From Kiritimatiellia bacterium (GTDB lineage: Bacteria; Verrucomicrobiota; Kiritimatiellia; CAIQIC01; Lenti-01), in the NCBI GenBank assembly GCA_017540905.1, contig JAFYAC010000080.1:1-39398 (forward strand): 39,398 bases of DNA, written 5' to 3'. This document shows, in pieces, positions 1 to 8,454 of this stretch (its first letter is position 1; every line of letters begins with the position of its first letter). The notes under the pieces were generated by a model, which saw nothing but the letters and a program-made list of their open reading frames with translations, was not told the DNA's origin and did no database searches. Made by a program: the position numbers and the translations under genes.

Positions 1-247
1 CGAGGCCCGCCGTGACGCTGCCGCCGGGGGAGTTGATGTAGACGTTGACGTCCTTGGACGCGTCCTCGCTCTGGAGGAACAGGAGCTGGGCGACGACGAG
101 GTTAGCCATCGTGTCGTCGATTTCGGAGCCGATGAACACGATGCGCTCCTTGAGGAGGCGGGAGTAGATGTCGAAGGAGCGCTCGCCGTGGGCGGTCTGC
201 TCGATGACCATCGGGACGAGGTAGGAGGAGGCTTTGAGGTTCTGCAT
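1..247 (-). CDS. clpP: ATP-dependent Clp protease proteolytic subunit (N-terminal part)
   Basis: Reverse-strand translation from the ATG at 245-247 begins [18 protein letters not shown] and continues through [32 protein letters not shown] and [13 protein letters not shown], which is the canonical N-terminal third of ClpP (the GGSVTAG strand forms the oxyanion-hole region; the catalytic Ser lies beyond the window edge). ClpP is the barrel-shaped serine peptidase that degrades unfolded substrates fed by ClpX or ClpA. The gene runs off position 1, so it is incomplete only because of the window. It lies 91 bp behind tig on the same strand, the classical tig-clpP(-clpX) order, so it is probably co-transcribed from the tig promoter. 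Confidence 0.95.
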   Translation of the reverse strand, partial: MQNLKASSYLVPMVIEQTAHGERSFDIYSRLLKERIVFIGSEIDDTMANLVVAQLLFLQSEDASKDVNVYINSPGGSVTAGL

Positions 248-338
248 GGGACGGTCCTTGGGTGCGGGGTCGGGAAGGGAGGGGAGGCCGGCGGCGAGCG
301 GGAGGGCAGGGGGGCGCGCCGCCGGGCGGCCGTTGGAA

Positions 339-1718
339 TCAGGCCTTCTTGGCGTCGGCGTTGTCGGGTTCGGCGCCCATGAACTTGCGCAGGGCGTCGG
401 CGCCGTCGCCGGACCAGGCGGCGTTCTTGAGGAGGAATGCGCCGACCTTGGAGTGGAGCATCGTGTTGCGCACGTCCTCCATCACGGCGTCCTCGGAGGT
501 CTTGGCTTCCTTGGCCATCCGCTTGAGGGTGTCGGGACCGCGGGCGGCGAGGAGGGAGCGGACTTCGTGGTTGGAGACGGAGAGTTTCTCCGCCTTGGCG
601 ATGGCGCGGTAGAGGTACTCGAGGCGCAGGGAGCGCTTGGCGCCCTCGGCGGCGGAGGCGTTGATTTCGTCGAGCTTGCCGCGCAGGACTTCCTCGGGGA
701 TGCCGCGGCGGACGTTCTCGTCCACGATCCGGTACACGATGCGGTTCTTGACGCGCTCGACCTCGGCTTCGGGCAGGTCGAAGTCGGCCTTGGCGAGCAG
801 GGCGTCCTCCATCGCCGTTTCGAGGCGGCGGGCTTCCTCGTCGCTCGCTTCCTGCTCCAGGGACTCGCGGACGCGCGCGCGGAAGGCGGCCTCGTCGGCA
901 ACGCCCATTTCCTTGAAGAACGCCTCGTCCATCGTGCGCGGGACGGCGCGGCGGATCTTGCGGACCGTCACGGCGTAGGAGGCGGTCTTGCCGCGGAGGG
1001 CCTCGACGCGGAAGTCGTCCGGGAACGCGACTTCGACGGTGGCCGGCGCGTCGATGGCGAGCCCCACCAGCTTGGGGCCGATGCCCGGGATGGGGGAGGG
1101 GCCTTCGCTGGCGCGGACGAAGTAGTTCTTGCCGGAGGCGAGGCCGCGGGCTTCGTCTTCCGTGAGGCCTTCGGCGAGCGGGTGCCCGTCGAGCGTGGCG
1201 TCGAAGTCGAGCGAGACGATGTCGTCGGCGGCCACCGCGGAGCCGGGTGCGGCGTCCTGGTAGGTGGCGCTGTTCTTGAGGAAGCGGTCGATGGCTTCGG
1301 TGACGGCGGCGTCGGCGATGTCAATCTTCTTCGCGTCGAGCGGGAGGCCCTTGTAGGGGTAGGCCGCGGCGTCGAGGACGGGGGCGACCTCCATGACGAG
1401 CGTGAAGGAGTAGGGCTGGCCGTCGGCGACCTTGTCCTCGTGGAAGTCGATGTCGGCGACGTGCACGAACTGGTGCTTGGCGAGCGCGCCGCGGTAGCCT
1501 TCGCCGAAGAGCTGGTCGTGGACGTCCTTGTCGATCTGCTTGGCGTACTGCCGGCGGATCATGGCGGCGGGGGCGTGGCCGGGACGGAACCCGTTGACGC
1601 GGCCGTACTTGACGTATTCGGCGGCGACCTCGGCGTACTTGGCGGAAACTTCCTCCGCCTCGAAGGAAACCTTCAGTGCGCGGCGGCATCCGCCCTGCTC
1701 GTTGAATTCCATTTGCAT
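339..1718 (-). CDS. tig: Trigger factor, ribosome-associated chaperone/prolyl isomerase
   Basis: A 459-residue protein matching trigger factor in length and layout: an N-terminal ribosome-binding domain carrying the signature GFRPGHAP, a central FKBP-like PPIase domain (about residues 150-235), and a long helical C-terminal arm rich in E, R and K. It binds at the ribosome exit near uL23, shields nascent chains and isomerises X-Pro bonds. An in-frame ATG 30 bp upstream exists, but the start chosen (MQMEFNEQ) has an AGGAAAGG Shine-Dalgarno at proper distance, while the upstream one has none. A promoter at 1760-1788 precedes it and clpP follows. Confidence 0.95.
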   Translation of the reverse strand: MQMEFNEQGGCRRALKVSFEAEEVSAKYAEVAAEYVKYGRVNGFRPGHAPAAMIRRQYAKQIDKDVHDQLFGEGYRGALAKHQFVHVADIDFHEDKVADGQPYSFTLVMEVAPVLDAAAYPYKGLPLDAKKIDIADAAVTEAIDRFLKNSATYQDAAPGSAVAADDIVSLDFDATLDGHPLAEGLTEDEARGLASGKNYFVRASEGPSPIPGIGPKLVGLAIDAPATVEVAFPDDFRVEALRGKTASYAVTVRKIRRAVPRTMDEAFFKEMGVADEAAFRARVRESLEQEASDEEARRLETAMEDALLAKADFDLPEAEVERVKNRIVYRIVDENVRRGIPEEVLRGKLDEINASAAEGAKRSLRLEYLYRAIAKAEKLSVSNHEVRSLLAARGPDTLKRMAKEAKTSEDAVMEDVRNTMLHSKVGAFLLKNAAWSGDGADALRKFMGAEPDNADAKKA

Positions 1719-1759
1719 CGAAAAATCCTTTCCTGGTATTGTTGGCAAATTGACTGGGC

Positions 1760-1788
1760 ACTCTACCCCGCCTTTTCCCCGCCGTCAA
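1760..1788 (-). promoter_or_regulatory. Sigma70-like promoter of tig-clpP
   Basis: On the minus strand TTGACG (1783-1788), 17 bp spacer, TAGAGT (1760-1765). Predicted start near 1753 leaves a leader of about 35 nt with the Shine-Dalgarno of tig. Pattern seen by eye, no transcript data. Confidence 0.6.
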
Positions 1789-1894
1789 CCGCTTTTCTGG
1801 GCTTGGCGGCCCGCGCCGCACCGTGCGGGCGCAGTGCCAAGTGCCCCCCCGGAGGGCGCGGGACGCAGTCCCGTTGGTTCCCCCCCGCCTTTGC

Positions 1895-2884
1895 TCACGC
1901 CCGCCCCGCCCCGCGCCCTTCCAGCCCCGCGCAAAGCTCCGCATTCGCCGCATTCATGGCCAGGCACCCAGGGCGCGTGGCCTGCCAGGGCGGGAAAGCC
2001 TCCATCCCGGGGGCGGCCAGCAGCAGCTCCCGGCCGGCCGCCAGCCAGCGCGAGTCCTCTACGCCCGGATCGCACCGGGCGGGCAACCCGTACGGAACCG
2101 TCTTGATCCAGCGGGCGTGCGGCAGGTCCCGGAGCCGCCGCCCGAACTCCCGCTCGGCCTCCGACAGGAACCCGCACAGCGGCACCCAGCCCCGCCGCGC
2201 GCGGTCCACGGCGGCGGCGATGGCGGCCTCGCCGCCGGGAGTCCCCGGCGGAGCGCCCTGGGACAACCGCACCGGGTACAGGAACGGACTCGACAGCAAC
2301 GTCGCGTCCCCCATCCCCGACCACGCCCCGCTGGCCGGGAGCCGCGGATGCCGGAGCGGCCGGATCAGCACGAAGCGGTCCGGGTGGTCGTGCTTCCACC
2401 ACCACCGCGCCGGATTCAGGCGGATGTAGCGGCGGATGGCGCGCAACTGCCGGCCGTCGAACGAGATTTCCACGTACGCCTCCCGCGCCCACAGCCGCGG
2501 TGGCCCATCCCCCTCCCCGTCCCCGCGCGGCGAGGGCGCCATCCACCGCGCCGACGCGGTGGGCACATGCCACTCCAGCCCCGCCGCCGCGTCCTCCGTC
2601 GCTTCCATGAACCACCGCGCGAACACGAGCGGATTGAACGCCACCGCCCCGCGCACGATCAACAGCAGGTGGACGTGGTCCGGCATCGCCACCCAATCCG
2701 ACGCCGTGAACGCCGGCTCCGCCGCATGCAACCCCCGCCACACCGCCGACACCGCAACACCCGCCGGCAACAGCGCCGGGCGCGCCACGCCCCGTTCCAG
2801 GCGCGACAGCACCCGCCGCCGCCCCTCCGTCGCGAACGTGAAAAAGAAAAACCTCATCCCCGTGTGGATCAGCGGAAATTTCAT
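1895..2884 (-). CDS. RAYT: REP-associated tyrosine (Y1/IS200-like) transposase
   Basis: About 329 residues. The N-terminal half is an IS200-like Y1 transposase domain: FFFTFATEGRR at the start, the HUH metal motif in MPDHVHLLL (about residues 67-75) and the helix RRYIRLNPARW (about 152-162) holding the likely nucleophilic tyrosine. The enzymes nick and rejoin single-stranded DNA and are linked in many genomes to REP/BIME hairpins; six to seven such hairpin elements occur in this window (first at 4747). The C-terminal ~160 residues (motifs WVPLCGF, WIKTVPYG) are longer than in ordinary RAYTs and I do not recognise them. Start: ATG at 2884 lies 7 bp behind a promoter-like element; ATG at 2893 is an alternative that overlaps the -10 box. 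Confidence 0.8.
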   Translation of the reverse strand: MKFPLIHTGMRFFFFTFATEGRRRVLSRLERGVARPALLPAGVAVSAVWRGLHAAEPAFTASDWVAMPDHVHLLLIVRGAVAFNPLVFARWFMEATEDAAAGLEWHVPTASARWMAPSPRGDGEGDGPPRLWAREAYVEISFDGRQLRAIRRYIRLNPARWWWKHDHPDRFVLIRPLRHPRLPASGAWSGMGDATLLSSPFLYPVRLSQGAPPGTPGGEAAIAAAVDRARRGWVPLCGFLSEAEREFGRRLRDLPHARWIKTVPYGLPARCDPGVEDSRWLAAGRELLLAAPGMEAFPPWQATRPGCLAMNAANAELCAGLEGRGAGRA

Positions 2885-2891
2885 GCCCTCC

Positions 2892-2921
2892 ATCCTCGCA
2901 TGGGAACGCCCGTTTCGTCAA
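2892..2921 (-). promoter_or_regulatory. Promoter-like element directly before the RAYT start
   Basis: Minus strand TTGACG (2916-2921), 18 bp, GAGGAT (2892-2897), then 7 bp to the ATG at 2884. The -10 box is weak. Same short-leader layout as several other genes in this window. Confidence 0.35.
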
Positions 2922-3053
2922 GAGGCTTTTCCAAACCCCGGACCGCCGGGACGCCCCCCGGCCCGCAACCGACGGGGCCCGCCCCGTACCCCCGCTTTCC
3001 AGGCGCGCCGCTCGCGCCTTGCCACGCGTCGGTTGGGGCGGAGATTTGCGCAC

Positions 3054-3075
3054 GGCGGGCAGGGGACTGCCCGCC
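3054..3075. repeat. Intergenic GC-rich hairpin
   Basis: GGCGGGCA, a six-base loop, then TGCCCGCC, followed by CTACC. It lies in the 236-bp space between the RAYT promoter and the PEP-CTERM terminator, where I see no gene. It resembles the inner stem of the element at 38959-39110 (hairpin next to a GTAGGG/CCCTAC end). Confidence 0.4.
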
Positions 3076-3130
3076 CTACCAGGGGCCTGCGGGGAGGGGG
3101 GCTTTTCACGCGCCCCTTTTCGCTTTGCAC

Positions 3131-3160
3131 AAAAAAAGAAGGCGGCCCGAAGGCCGCCTT
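3131..3160 (-). terminator. Rho-independent terminator of the PEP-CTERM gene
   Basis: Minus strand: AAGGCGGCC (3152-3160 side), loop TTCG, GGCCGCCTT, then CTTTTTTT. Nine-pair perfect stem with a UUCG tetraloop and a U-tract, 22 bp behind the stop codon of the gene at 3182. Confidence 0.9.
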
Positions 3161-3181
3161 CCGTTCGCTCGTTGCGCGAGA

Positions 3182-3820
3182 TTACTTGCTCAGCTTGCGA
3201 CGCAGAACCATCGCCAGAGCGCCGAGGCCCAGAAGGCTCATCGTCGCAGGCTCGGGAATCTGGGGGGGCTCCGGGGGCTCGCCGGGAATCTGCTTATCCA
3301 CAGCGAGACCGGAGGTGTTGGGATCATAATAGAAGAGATCCGAGGCTTGCCCACCGCCAGCATAACCGCTATTGAACGCAAACAAATCGGTCTCGTAGTA
3401 GTAGGAACCCGCAGCCGGCGTACCCTGGAAAATACGCTGGTAGACATAGCTACCTTTGCCATCAAAGCTCAGGTCTTCATAGAGGGTATTTCCGCTCTGT
3501 TGCATCAGCCAACCATCCCAGCTCGTGCCATCAGCTGCGCTACCGCCACCAGCGGGGATGTTACGATCTGCAAGCAGTTCGTCATCGCCACTAAGGTAGT
3601 TCTTGCCAGCCAAGTCGATGTCGTTGGCAGCATTGTCCTCGCCAGCGTAAATCAGCTGCCAGAGAACAGCGTTGTTATCTGCAACACCAGGGCCACTGTT
3701 GATGTCGCCACCGAACTCGACCATCCAGCCACCACCATCCCCCCAGCTGATGCCCATACCGGCCATCGCCATGGAGACACCGGCCACAAGCGCAAGCGCC
3801 GTGATCAGGAATTTCTTCAT
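3182..3820 (-). CDS. PEP-CTERM exported protein
   Basis: 212 residues. An N-terminal Sec signal peptide (MKKFLITALALVAGVSMAMA, cleavage about residue 20), an acidic Gly/Asp/Tyr-rich passenger with no recognised enzyme motif, and a C-terminal sorting tail: proline-rich linker, PEPATMSLLGLGALAMVL, then RRKLSK. In PEP-CTERM systems the tail is recognised by an exosortase and removed during surface export; no exosortase gene is in this window. Good Shine-Dalgarno (AGGAGA). It follows the repeat protein at 3857 by 36 bp and ends at a strong terminator, so the two genes look like one operon. Base composition is clearly less GC-rich than the neighbouring housekeeping genes. Confidence 0.88.
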   Translation of the reverse strand: MKKFLITALALVAGVSMAMAGMGISWGDGGGWMVEFGGDINSGPGVADNNAVLWQLIYAGEDNAANDIDLAGKNYLSGDDELLADRNIPAGGGSAADGTSWDGWLMQQSGNTLYEDLSFDGKGSYVYQRIFQGTPAAGSYYYETDLFAFNSGYAGGGQASDLFYYDPNTSGLAVDKQIPGEPPEPPQIPEPATMSLLGLGALAMVLRRKLSK

Positions 3821-3856
3821 TAGTTTCTCCTATTGTTAGTTATTTTTTTAGATTGA

Positions 3857-4540
3857 TTAAGGCCACGTGTAGGGCTTGACAGCTTCCCAAGTGCCTTCTG
3901 TGCCAGCCTTGATGAAGAAGCCTTCGCCAGCCTTCACCACATAGTTAGCCTGAGCAGCAGACCAACCCTTGGCACCCTTACCACCAGCCGACCACCCCTG
4001 CTTCTCGGTATCCCAGAACATAACCGAAGAACCCTGCGGCAGCTGATTTGCCAGCTCGGTATCCGCGAACTTGGTATCGACAGGATAAGTGTTGGCCATA
4101 ACGCTCAGAGCACCGCCACCCGCATAAGCACGCGAAATCGTTGTAGCGGAAGGAACTTCACCTGCTGCGGTAACTTCAAGTTCCCCTGAGGTCGCATTCT
4201 TGACAAAGAAGCTTTCACCAGCACTGATGACATAGTTGGCCTGAGCGGCCGACCAGCCCTTAGCACCTTTACCACCAGCGGACCAGCCCTGTTTTTCAGC
4301 ATCCCAGAACATGACCGAAGAGCCCTGCGGCAAGTCATTGGCAATCTGGGTATCAGCGAACTTGTAAGAACCATCCTCGCTCGCAATATTGTCGAACGGA
4401 ATGGAGACAATCTGCAGGCCACCGGCGGGGATGGTGCGCTTGACATAGCCGACGGCGTTGGCGCTGAGGACTTCCTGGGCGGAAGCGGCGACGACGGAGC
4501 CGACCACGGCGAGAGCCACGAGACTCATCAGTTTTTTCAT
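3857..4540 (-). CDS. Exported protein with two near-identical ~55-residue repeats
   Basis: 227 residues. Signal peptide MKKLMSLVALAVVGSVVAASA, cleavage before QEVLS. The mature protein opens with the NAVGYVK-type segment seen in many exported proteins of Verrucomicrobia/Lentisphaerae relatives, then carries two copies (about 60-114 and 157-211) of a block containing KFADT, LPQGSSVMFWD, KQGWSAGGKGAKGWS and AQANYV. The copies are nearly identical in protein and very similar in DNA, so the duplication is recent or kept by gene conversion. No enzyme motif; likely a structural or surface-associated protein, function unknown. First gene of a probable two-gene operon with the PEP-CTERM gene; AGGAG Shine-Dalgarno and a strong promoter upstream. 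Confidence 0.8.
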   Translation of the reverse strand: MKKLMSLVALAVVGSVVAASAQEVLSANAVGYVKRTIPAGGLQIVSIPFDNIASEDGSYKFADTQIANDLPQGSSVMFWDAEKQGWSAGGKGAKGWSAAQANYVISAGESFFVKNATSGELEVTAAGEVPSATTISRAYAGGGALSVMANTYPVDTKFADTELANQLPQGSSVMFWDTEKQGWSAGGKGAKGWSAAQANYVVKAGEGFFIKAGTEGTWEAVKPYTWP

Positions 4541-4608
4541 GGAATTTCTCCTGTTTTGTTTATTTTTTTAAACTGTTGCGACCGAGACCTTCGGCCATCT
4601 TGTCTGGG

Positions 4609-4637
4609 AAGATAGCGGAAGGGGGACTAGGTGTCAA
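4609..4637 (-). promoter_or_regulatory. Strong sigma70-like promoter of the two exported-protein genes
   Basis: Minus strand TTGACA (4632-4637), 17 bp spacer, TATCTT (4609-4614). It is the closest match to a consensus promoter in the window. A 13-bp direct repeat, GTGTYSACACCTA on the minus strand, occurs at 4628-4640 (covering the -35 box) and 4657-4669, 29 bp apart, and could be an operator. Leader of about 60 nt containing A/T-rich DNA. Confidence 0.7.
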
Positions 4638-4746
4638 CACTTATCTCGGGAAAAAATAGGTGTGGACACGTAGCCAGTGAATAGTGAAAAGTGAAAAGTG
4701 AAAAGATGCGGTGCGCCCGCTGGGCGGGCGGAAGGATTGGAAGAGG

Positions 4747-4836
4747 GCGCGGCTGGAAGCCGCACCTCCGGAAGTCACGCAATGGTTGTGGAGCAACTTC
4801 CGCGCAACTTCCGGAGGTGCGGCATCTTGCCGCGCC
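4747..4836. repeat. REP/BIME-like element, copy 1
   Basis: Two short hairpins (GCGGC-TGGAA-GCCGC and GCGGC-ATCTT-GCCGC) at the ends of a larger inverted repeat (GCACCTCCGGAAGT against ACTTCCGGAGGTGC), separated by ~30 bp. Preceded at 4680-4703 by tandem GTGAAAA heptads and a GATGCGGTGCGCCC motif. The region 4638-4881 has no gene. Confidence 0.75.
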
Positions 4837-4881
4837 GTGGAGGGAGCGAGGAGGTTGCGACCCGCCCATGCGACTTTGCGC

Positions 4882-4910
4882 TTGCGCTCCATGGCAGGGG
4901 TGCCCATAAA
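4882..4910 (+). promoter_or_regulatory. Promoter-like element just before the WaaP-like kinase gene
   Basis: TTGCGC (4882-4887), 17 bp, CATAAA (4905-4910); the start codon at 4920 is 9 bp further, which would give a leader of only a few nucleotides. No Shine-Dalgarno is present. Confidence 0.4.
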
Positions 4911-4919
4911 TGTGCGGCG

Positions 4920-5810
4920 ATGCCCCCGTCCACGAGCCATCGAATCAAATGCATCCGGCGTCCCGGCCTCCGCGCTTGGCTGGATGCCGCCCATCCGCAT
5001 GCGGACGCGCTCGAATTGCGGCTGGGGGAAATCGCCTCCATCCCCGCCGGCTTCGCCCGCCTCCCGACGCGCAACCGCATGAACAAGGTCTGGGAGGGAC
5101 GCCTCGCCGGCATTCCCGGCACGGTCATCATCAAGCAAGGCTGGGTCAATCCCGTCTACCCCCTCGACCGCCGCATCGCCCGCCGCGTCAACCTTGCCTG
5201 CCGCAACCGCTTCCTGCAAAGCATGGAACTCTCCTTCCGGCTGGACGGCATCGGGTTCCCCTCCGTCCGCCCCATCCTGTGCTGGAAAAAGGGGCCGCGG
5301 TTGTTCCCATCGGAAATCGGCATCCTCTACCCCAAAATCGAGGCCCCTGGTTCCCTCCTCCGGTATCTCGACATGCCGGAGGACCGGCCATGGGGTTTCC
5401 GCGGCCTCCCGCCCGCCACCGCGCGGGCCTGGGGCCGCCACACCCGCAGGCTGAACGAGGCGGGGCTGCTGCACATGGACCCCGCCCCCCAGAACATCCT
5501 GCTCCGCGCCGGCGCCGCGGAGCCCCCGCGGGAGGACGATTTCATCTACATCGACACCGACGCCTTCCGCCCCCTGCATGCATCCCCCGCCTCCCTGCCG
5601 GGCCGGTACCTCTGCGCGCTGGCCATGGCGCGCGCGTTCGCGTTTTTCGCCCCCGGCGACCTGGAGGGCTTCTGCGAAGGGTACGCGCGCGGCGGCGAGG
5701 ACCCGTCCGCCTGGCTCCGGCTCTTCGAGTGGATCCGCCTGCATCCCCGGCCCCACCTGCCCGGCAAGCTGCGCTTCTGGCTCCGCGCGGCCGCGTTCCG
5801 CGGGGGGTGA
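4920..5810 (+). CDS. WaaP/Kdo-type lipopolysaccharide kinase-like protein
   Basis: 296 residues with the fold signatures of the Kdo/WaaP eukaryotic-like kinase family: TVIIK (about 68-72, ATP-binding lysine), a catalytic loop LLHMDPAPQNILL (H185, D187, N192) and IYIDTDAF (about 209-216) replacing DFG. Members phosphorylate heptose or Kdo of the LPS inner core on the cytoplasmic face of the inner membrane. The next gene, 56 bp downstream, is a glycosyltransferase, which supports a role in envelope glycan assembly. No Shine-Dalgarno precedes the start, but a promoter-like element ends 9 bp upstream. Exact substrate unknown; a non-LPS sugar or protein kinase is possible. Confidence 0.7.
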   Translation: MPPSTSHRIKCIRRPGLRAWLDAAHPHADALELRLGEIASIPAGFARLPTRNRMNKVWEGRLAGIPGTVIIKQGWVNPVYPLDRRIARRVNLACRNRFLQSMELSFRLDGIGFPSVRPILCWKKGPRLFPSEIGILYPKIEAPGSLLRYLDMPEDRPWGFRGLPPATARAWGRHTRRLNEAGLLHMDPAPQNILLRAGAAEPPREDDFIYIDTDAFRPLHASPASLPGRYLCALAMARAFAFFAPGDLEGFCEGYARGGEDPSAWLRLFEWIRLHPRPHLPGKLRFWLRAAAFRGG

Positions 5811-5831
5811 GCCCGCGCCGAATCTCCCCCC

Positions 5832-5860
5832 TTGCCCGCCCCCCGGGAATGTGGCATGCT
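5832..5860 (+). promoter_or_regulatory. Promoter-like element at the glycosyltransferase start
   Basis: TTGCCC (5832-5837), 17 bp, CATGCT (5855-5860), then 6 bp to the ATG at 5867, which would place the transcription start at the start codon. Confidence 0.4.
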
Positions 5861-5866
5861 CCGGCC

Positions 5867-6793
5867 ATGGACTGCAATCTGACGTACCACCCCGCCCCGC
5901 ACGCCTGCACCCCGCCCGACGGCGCGTTCACCGTCGTGATCCCCACCTGGAACAACCTCCCGTACCTGAGGTTGTGCGTGGACAGCCTGCGCCGCCACTC
6001 CGACCGGCCGCACCAGATTGTCCTGCACGTCAACGAAGGCACCGACGGGACCCTCGAATGGGCGCGAAAGGAGGGCCTCGACCACACCCACACGCCGGCG
6101 AACACCGGCATCTGCTGGGGGGTCAACGCGGCCCGGACCCTGGCGCGCACGCCGTACCTGCTGTACCTGAACGACGACATGGCCGTGTGCCCCGGATGGG
6201 ACACGGCCCTCCGCCGCGCCGCCGCCGGGGCCCCGCGGGACCGCTGGTGCCTGTCCGGCACGATGATCGAGCCGTACCCGACGAACAGCCGTCCGGTCGT
6301 CGCCCCGCGCGATTTCGGCCACTCGCCGGACGACTTCGACGAGGCGCGCCTGCACGCCGCCCTGCCGTCGCTGGCCAAGCCGGACTGGTCGGGCTCGACC
6401 CGCCCGCCGGTGCTGGTGCCGGTGGCGCTGTGGGACCTGGTGGGCGGCTACAGCGTCGAGCTCAGTCCGGGGCTCTACACGGACCCGGACTTCACGATGA
6501 AGCTCTGGCAGGCGGGCATCCGCCACTTCCGGGGTGTGGGGGACAGCCTGGTGTACCACTTCGTGTCCAAGACCCTCTCTCGCCTGCGTCCGAACGACGG
6601 CCGCCGCCAGTTCCTGGCCAAGTGGGGGATTTCCGCGGCGGTCTTCCAGCGCGGGATCCTGCATCTGGGCGAGCCCTGGACCGGGCCCCTGCCCGACCGC
6701 CCGGAAAGCACCCCCGCCTACCGTTTCGCCCTCCTCAAGAACCGCCTTACCCGCTGGTTCCTGCCTCCGGCACTCCTGCCGCCCGGCGGATGA
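5867..6793 (+). CDS. Family 2 glycosyltransferase
   Basis: 308 residues with a GT-A fold: FTVVIPTWNN (about 21-30) nucleotide-sugar binding start, GTLEWARKEGL and NTGICWGVNAA in the usual GT2 positions, and YLNDDMAV (about 100-107) as the metal-binding DxD-type motif. The acceptor half has LVPVALWDLVGGY and DPDFTMKLWQAG. No membrane segment, so it probably works at the inner membrane surface on a lipid- or core-linked acceptor. It follows the WaaP-like kinase on the same strand; both may act on the same surface glycan. No Shine-Dalgarno; start chosen because the GT2 homology begins shortly after and a promoter-like element ends 6 bp before it. Confidence 0.85.
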   Translation: MDCNLTYHPAPHACTPPDGAFTVVIPTWNNLPYLRLCVDSLRRHSDRPHQIVLHVNEGTDGTLEWARKEGLDHTHTPANTGICWGVNAARTLARTPYLLYLNDDMAVCPGWDTALRRAAAGAPRDRWCLSGTMIEPYPTNSRPVVAPRDFGHSPDDFDEARLHAALPSLAKPDWSGSTRPPVLVPVALWDLVGGYSVELSPGLYTDPDFTMKLWQAGIRHFRGVGDSLVYHFVSKTLSRLRPNDGRRQFLAKWGISAAVFQRGILHLGEPWTGPLPDRPESTPAYRFALLKNRLTRWFLPPALLPPGG

Positions 6794-6837
6794 GCGCCCT
6801 GCGGATGAGCGCCCTGCGGGCGCAGTGACGAGTGACG

Positions 6838-7079
6838 AGATGCGGTGCGCCCTGCGGGCGGAGAAGTGCGGGAGGAAGGTGGGAGGGAAGCGGACGGGCA
6901 CTGGGGGGCACGGGCGGCCCGCCCGCGATGATTTTGGGAAGCGAAAAGGTGGCGAAATCCACTTGCTTTCCTTGAGCTCCCATTTGACGGCGCAGCTGGA
7001 AGCCGCACCTCCGGAAGTGGCGCGATGGTTGTTCAGAAGGTTTTGCGGCGCTTCCGGGGGGGCGGCATCTTGCCGCGCC
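6838..7079. repeat. Long direct repeat A (about 240 bp) including REP copy 2
   Basis: Starts GATGCGGTGCGCCC, passes a GGCGGCCCGCCCGC palindrome-like block and a segment ATTTTGGGAAGCGAAAA, and ends in a REP element (6991-7079). Nearly the same sequence recurs at 8455-8685 in the same orientation, so the ATPase gene at 7150-8298 sits between two direct repeats. Just before it, GTGACGA is repeated in tandem (6826-6838). The interval 6794-7149 holds no gene. Confidence 0.8.
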
Positions 7080-7149
7080 ATGGAGGGCACAGCGCGGCCG
7101 AAGGACGTGTCACTTGCCACTATGCACCGCACCGGCCACTTGCCAACCG

Positions 7150-8298
7150 TCACTCGGGAAAGAGTTGGAACGTGGGGGCGGCGAGGTAGCGGGCGAACAA
7201 AGGGTCGCCGATTTCGTGGCCGCGGGAGGTGGATTCCACGAAGCCTTTTTCCCGAAGGACCGCGAGTGCGGAGTGGACGGCGGAGGAGGGGCCGAGGCCA
7301 TGGGCGGTCCGGAATTTCGTGTCGAAACGGTGGACAGGGCCGCCGGAGAGCGCCGCAAGGAGGGTGCGCTGGGCGGTGGAGAGAGATTGGAGGGCCGTTT
7401 CGTAGAAATCGCTCTTGGACTGGATCAGCCTTTCGGCGGCGGCATCGATGTCTGAAACGGAAATGTCCGCCCGGCCCCGCGCGGCGGCCGCGTCGAAGGC
7501 AAGGGCGGACAGGGCCTGGATGTAATAGGGGATGCCGCCGGAGAGGGCGAGTATCCGCTGCACGGCATCATCGCCGGCGCGCATCCCCGCCGAGGCAAAG
7601 CGCGAGGCGACGAAGGCCGCGGATTCGCCGGCGGGCGGCAATCCGAGGCGCTGTATGGCCGCCGAATTGTAGAAGGGGCGGGAGCGGTCGGCGAACATCC
7701 GCTCCATCATGTGCGTCTTGCTGCCGAGGAAGAGGTAGCGGACGTGTTTGTGGCGCTGGATGCAGCTGCGGAAGACGCCTTCGAGGGGCAGCGTGGGCGA
7801 GAGGGAGGCGATTTCCTGGAATTCGTCGAAGGCGACGACGACGGGATGCCTGGCATGGGCCAGGCGTTCGGGCAGGTCGAGGGCTTCTTCGACCGTCCCG
7901 GCGGAGGGCTGGACCGCCAGATCGAGTTCGAGGGCGGGCTTGCCGTCGTTGCCCAGCGTGAATTTGGGTCGGAGCGAGGAGAGGGCCGCGCCGATCCGGC
8001 GCATGGCGCGCGCGGCGCCCCCTTCCAGGGCGTAAACCGACGAGGCGTAGGCTTCGCAGAATTTCGGGAGGGATTCCACGCGCATCAAGTCGAAGTGGAT
8101 GCAGCGGAAGCCGCGCCGGGACAGTTCTTCCAGCGCTTTTTTGGCCAAGGACGTCTTGCCGTAGCGCCGGGGGGCGTAGAGGACGACGTTGGCCGAGCCG
8201 CCCGCCAGGGTCGAGACCAGCATCCCGAAGTCCTCCTTCCGGTCGTAGAAATTCTCGCCGGACACTTCCTTGCCATAGACGAACGGGTTTGCGCGCAT
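7150..8298 (-). CDS. AAA-family ATPase (archaeal-type ATPase_2 / STAND-like)
   Basis: 382 residues. N-terminal FVYGKEVSGENFYDR, Walker A in APRRYGKTSLA (about 42-52), Walker B in VVVAFDEFQEI (about 153-163), sensor-like YLFLGSKTHMM, then GGIPYYIQAL and a winged-helix tail (QRTLLAAL, AVHSALAVLREKGFV) ending EIGDPLFARYL. This layout is typical of the mobile archaeal-type ATPase group, whose cellular role is poorly known (often accessory, sometimes defence-linked). Start: ATG at 8298 with GGAG upstream and a promoter at 8324-8352. The gene stands alone between long direct repeats (6838-7079, 8455-8685), suggesting acquisition or mobilisation with them. Confidence 0.8.
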   Translation of the reverse strand: MRANPFVYGKEVSGENFYDRKEDFGMLVSTLAGGSANVVLYAPRRYGKTSLAKKALEELSRRGFRCIHFDLMRVESLPKFCEAYASSVYALEGGAARAMRRIGAALSSLRPKFTLGNDGKPALELDLAVQPSAGTVEEALDLPERLAHARHPVVVAFDEFQEIASLSPTLPLEGVFRSCIQRHKHVRYLFLGSKTHMMERMFADRSRPFYNSAAIQRLGLPPAGESAAFVASRFASAGMRAGDDAVQRILALSGGIPYYIQALSALAFDAAAARGRADISVSDIDAAAERLIQSKSDFYETALQSLSTAQRTLLAALSGGPVHRFDTKFRTAHGLGPSSAVHSALAVLREKGFVESTSRGHEIGDPLFARYLAAPTFQLFPE

Positions 8299-8323
8299 GG
8301 TCCTTGCTCCTGGATTCGGCGGC

Positions 8324-8352
8324 ACCCTACCACGCCATCCGTCCGCCGGCAA
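8324..8352 (-). promoter_or_regulatory. Promoter of the AAA ATPase gene
   Basis: Minus strand TTGCCG (8347-8352), 17 bp, TAGGGT (8324-8329); predicted leader about 20 nt with the GGAG ribosome site. Confidence 0.5.
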
Positions 8353-8454
8353 GAAAATCTTGTCCAAAATCAAGTTACTTGTTTTCAGGCAAGTTCTCGG
8401 GCGGGCGGGAGATCCCGGGGGGGGCCCGGGCTCTGGCCCCTTTCCCGCCACAAG

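Noticed and set aside
234-2429. 731-codon plus-strand open frame across tig and the RAYT
   Set aside because: Antisense shadow of GC-rich minus-strand genes; composition is Gly/Val-rich and no domain is visible.
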